A stretch of 6,002 nt of DNA from an uncultured Eubacteriales bacterium (lineage in GTDB: Bacteria; Bacillota; Clostridia; Christensenellales; Christensenellaceae), in the NCBI GenBank assembly GCA_902782475.1, contig CACZNR010000037.1:1-6002 (forward strand), written 5' to 3'. A model generated the notes under the pieces. That model searched no databases. It saw only the letters and a program-made list of their open reading frames with translations, and had not been told where the DNA came from. Below, piece after piece: positions 5,731 to 6,002 of this stretch (position 1 is the stretch's first letter; each line of letters starts with the position of its first letter). The position numbers and the translations under genes were made by a program.

Positions 5731-6002
5731 TATTCTGCTGTATCCCTTCCCGTCATCTGCAGGTACAGATCTTCAGGTGAGACCTGCAGCATCCTCATCT
5801 CATATACAGGTATGCCTGCAGCTGCTGCTGCGTTCCATACCTGCTCCCTTATATCATCACTTGTCTCATCTGCAATATTGATTATAACGTCCCAGAGGCC
5901 CTGTTCAGATGACTGACTGAAATCAAGGTCGATTATGCCGGGAACGAACTGGAATGCTTCCTTTGCATCATCAGGTGCAGATGATATCTTCATCCTTATA
6001 AA
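5730..6002 (-). CDS. ABC transporter ATP-binding protein, C-terminal end (5' end outside window)
   Basis: Ninety codons are visible, and the frame stays open through the right edge (Phe-Ile-Arg precede the first visible Met at 5993), so that Met is internal and not a start. The sequence, with VPGIIDLDFSQSSEQGLWDV (17-36 counted from that Met) and a following helix-rich part ending at residue 87, looks like the small C-terminal regulatory domain (DUF4162 type) found after the nucleotide-binding domain in GldA/NosF/CcmA-like ATPases. Walker A, signature and Walker B motifs would lie outside the window. The assignment therefore rests on position, directly upstream of an ABC-2 permease with a one-base overlap, and on the general look of the domain. 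The protein would sit on the cytoplasmic face and power the permease. Confidence 0.7.
   Translation of the reverse strand, partial: FIRMKISSAPDDAKEAFQFVPGIIDLDFSQSSEQGLWDVIINIADETSDDIREQVWNAAAAAGIPVYEMRMLQVSPEDLYLQMTGRDTAE

Noticed and set aside
5730..5993. Stand-alone 87-aa gene starting at ATG 5993
   Set aside because: The frame remains open to the window edge, no ribosome binding site is visible before that ATG, and the content fits the end of an ABC ATPase, so it is annotated as a partial gene.

Overview
All recognisable protein genes in this 6 kb window lie on the minus strand, so transcription runs from high to low coordinates. The layout is two co-oriented operon fragments separated by one 484-bp AT-rich gap. 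Strong AGGAGG-type ribosome binding sites, frequent ATA isoleucine codons, moderate-to-low G+C and tightly overlapping genes suggest a Clostridia-type Firmicute. A Lachnospiraceae-like host is my best guess, but it is an inference from style and family content, not from a marker gene.

Right-hand operon (6002 down to 3581): the C-terminal end of an ABC-transporter ATPase, cut by the window edge, is followed by an ABC-2 type permease of six predicted membrane segments and a GldG-family auxiliary protein with a large extracytoplasmic domain between two membrane anchors. The genes overlap by 1 and 4 bases, so they are probably translationally coupled and form one membrane complex. The trio has the GldA/GldF/GldG architecture known from Bacteroidetes gliding loci; its substrate in other phyla is not established. 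A hairpin with a T8 run about 55 bases past the last stop probably ends this operon.

Central gap (3097-3580): it holds the terminator, a candidate promoter for the next operon, and a compact cluster of four identical nonamers, TTATCAACA, one base from the consensus DnaA box. Two copies are in direct tandem, and one is inverted so that it forms perfect 11- and 13-nt inverted repeats. A 45-codon reading frame with a strong Shine-Dalgarno and a hydrophobic aromatic centre runs into the repeats. This gap is the least explained part of the window.

Left-hand operon (3096 down to 1): a FGGY-family carbohydrate kinase resembling sedoheptulokinase overlaps by 4 bases with nudC (NAD(H) diphosphatase with zinc ribbon, Nudix box and SQPW motif). 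After 14 bases comes a multidrug/lipid-type ABC exporter half-transporter, of which only the N-terminal membrane domain is inside the window. The coupling of kinase and nudC suggests joint control of sugar phosphorylation and NAD(H) or NAD-capped RNA turnover. The exporter may be a passenger in the operon or may be linked physiologically.
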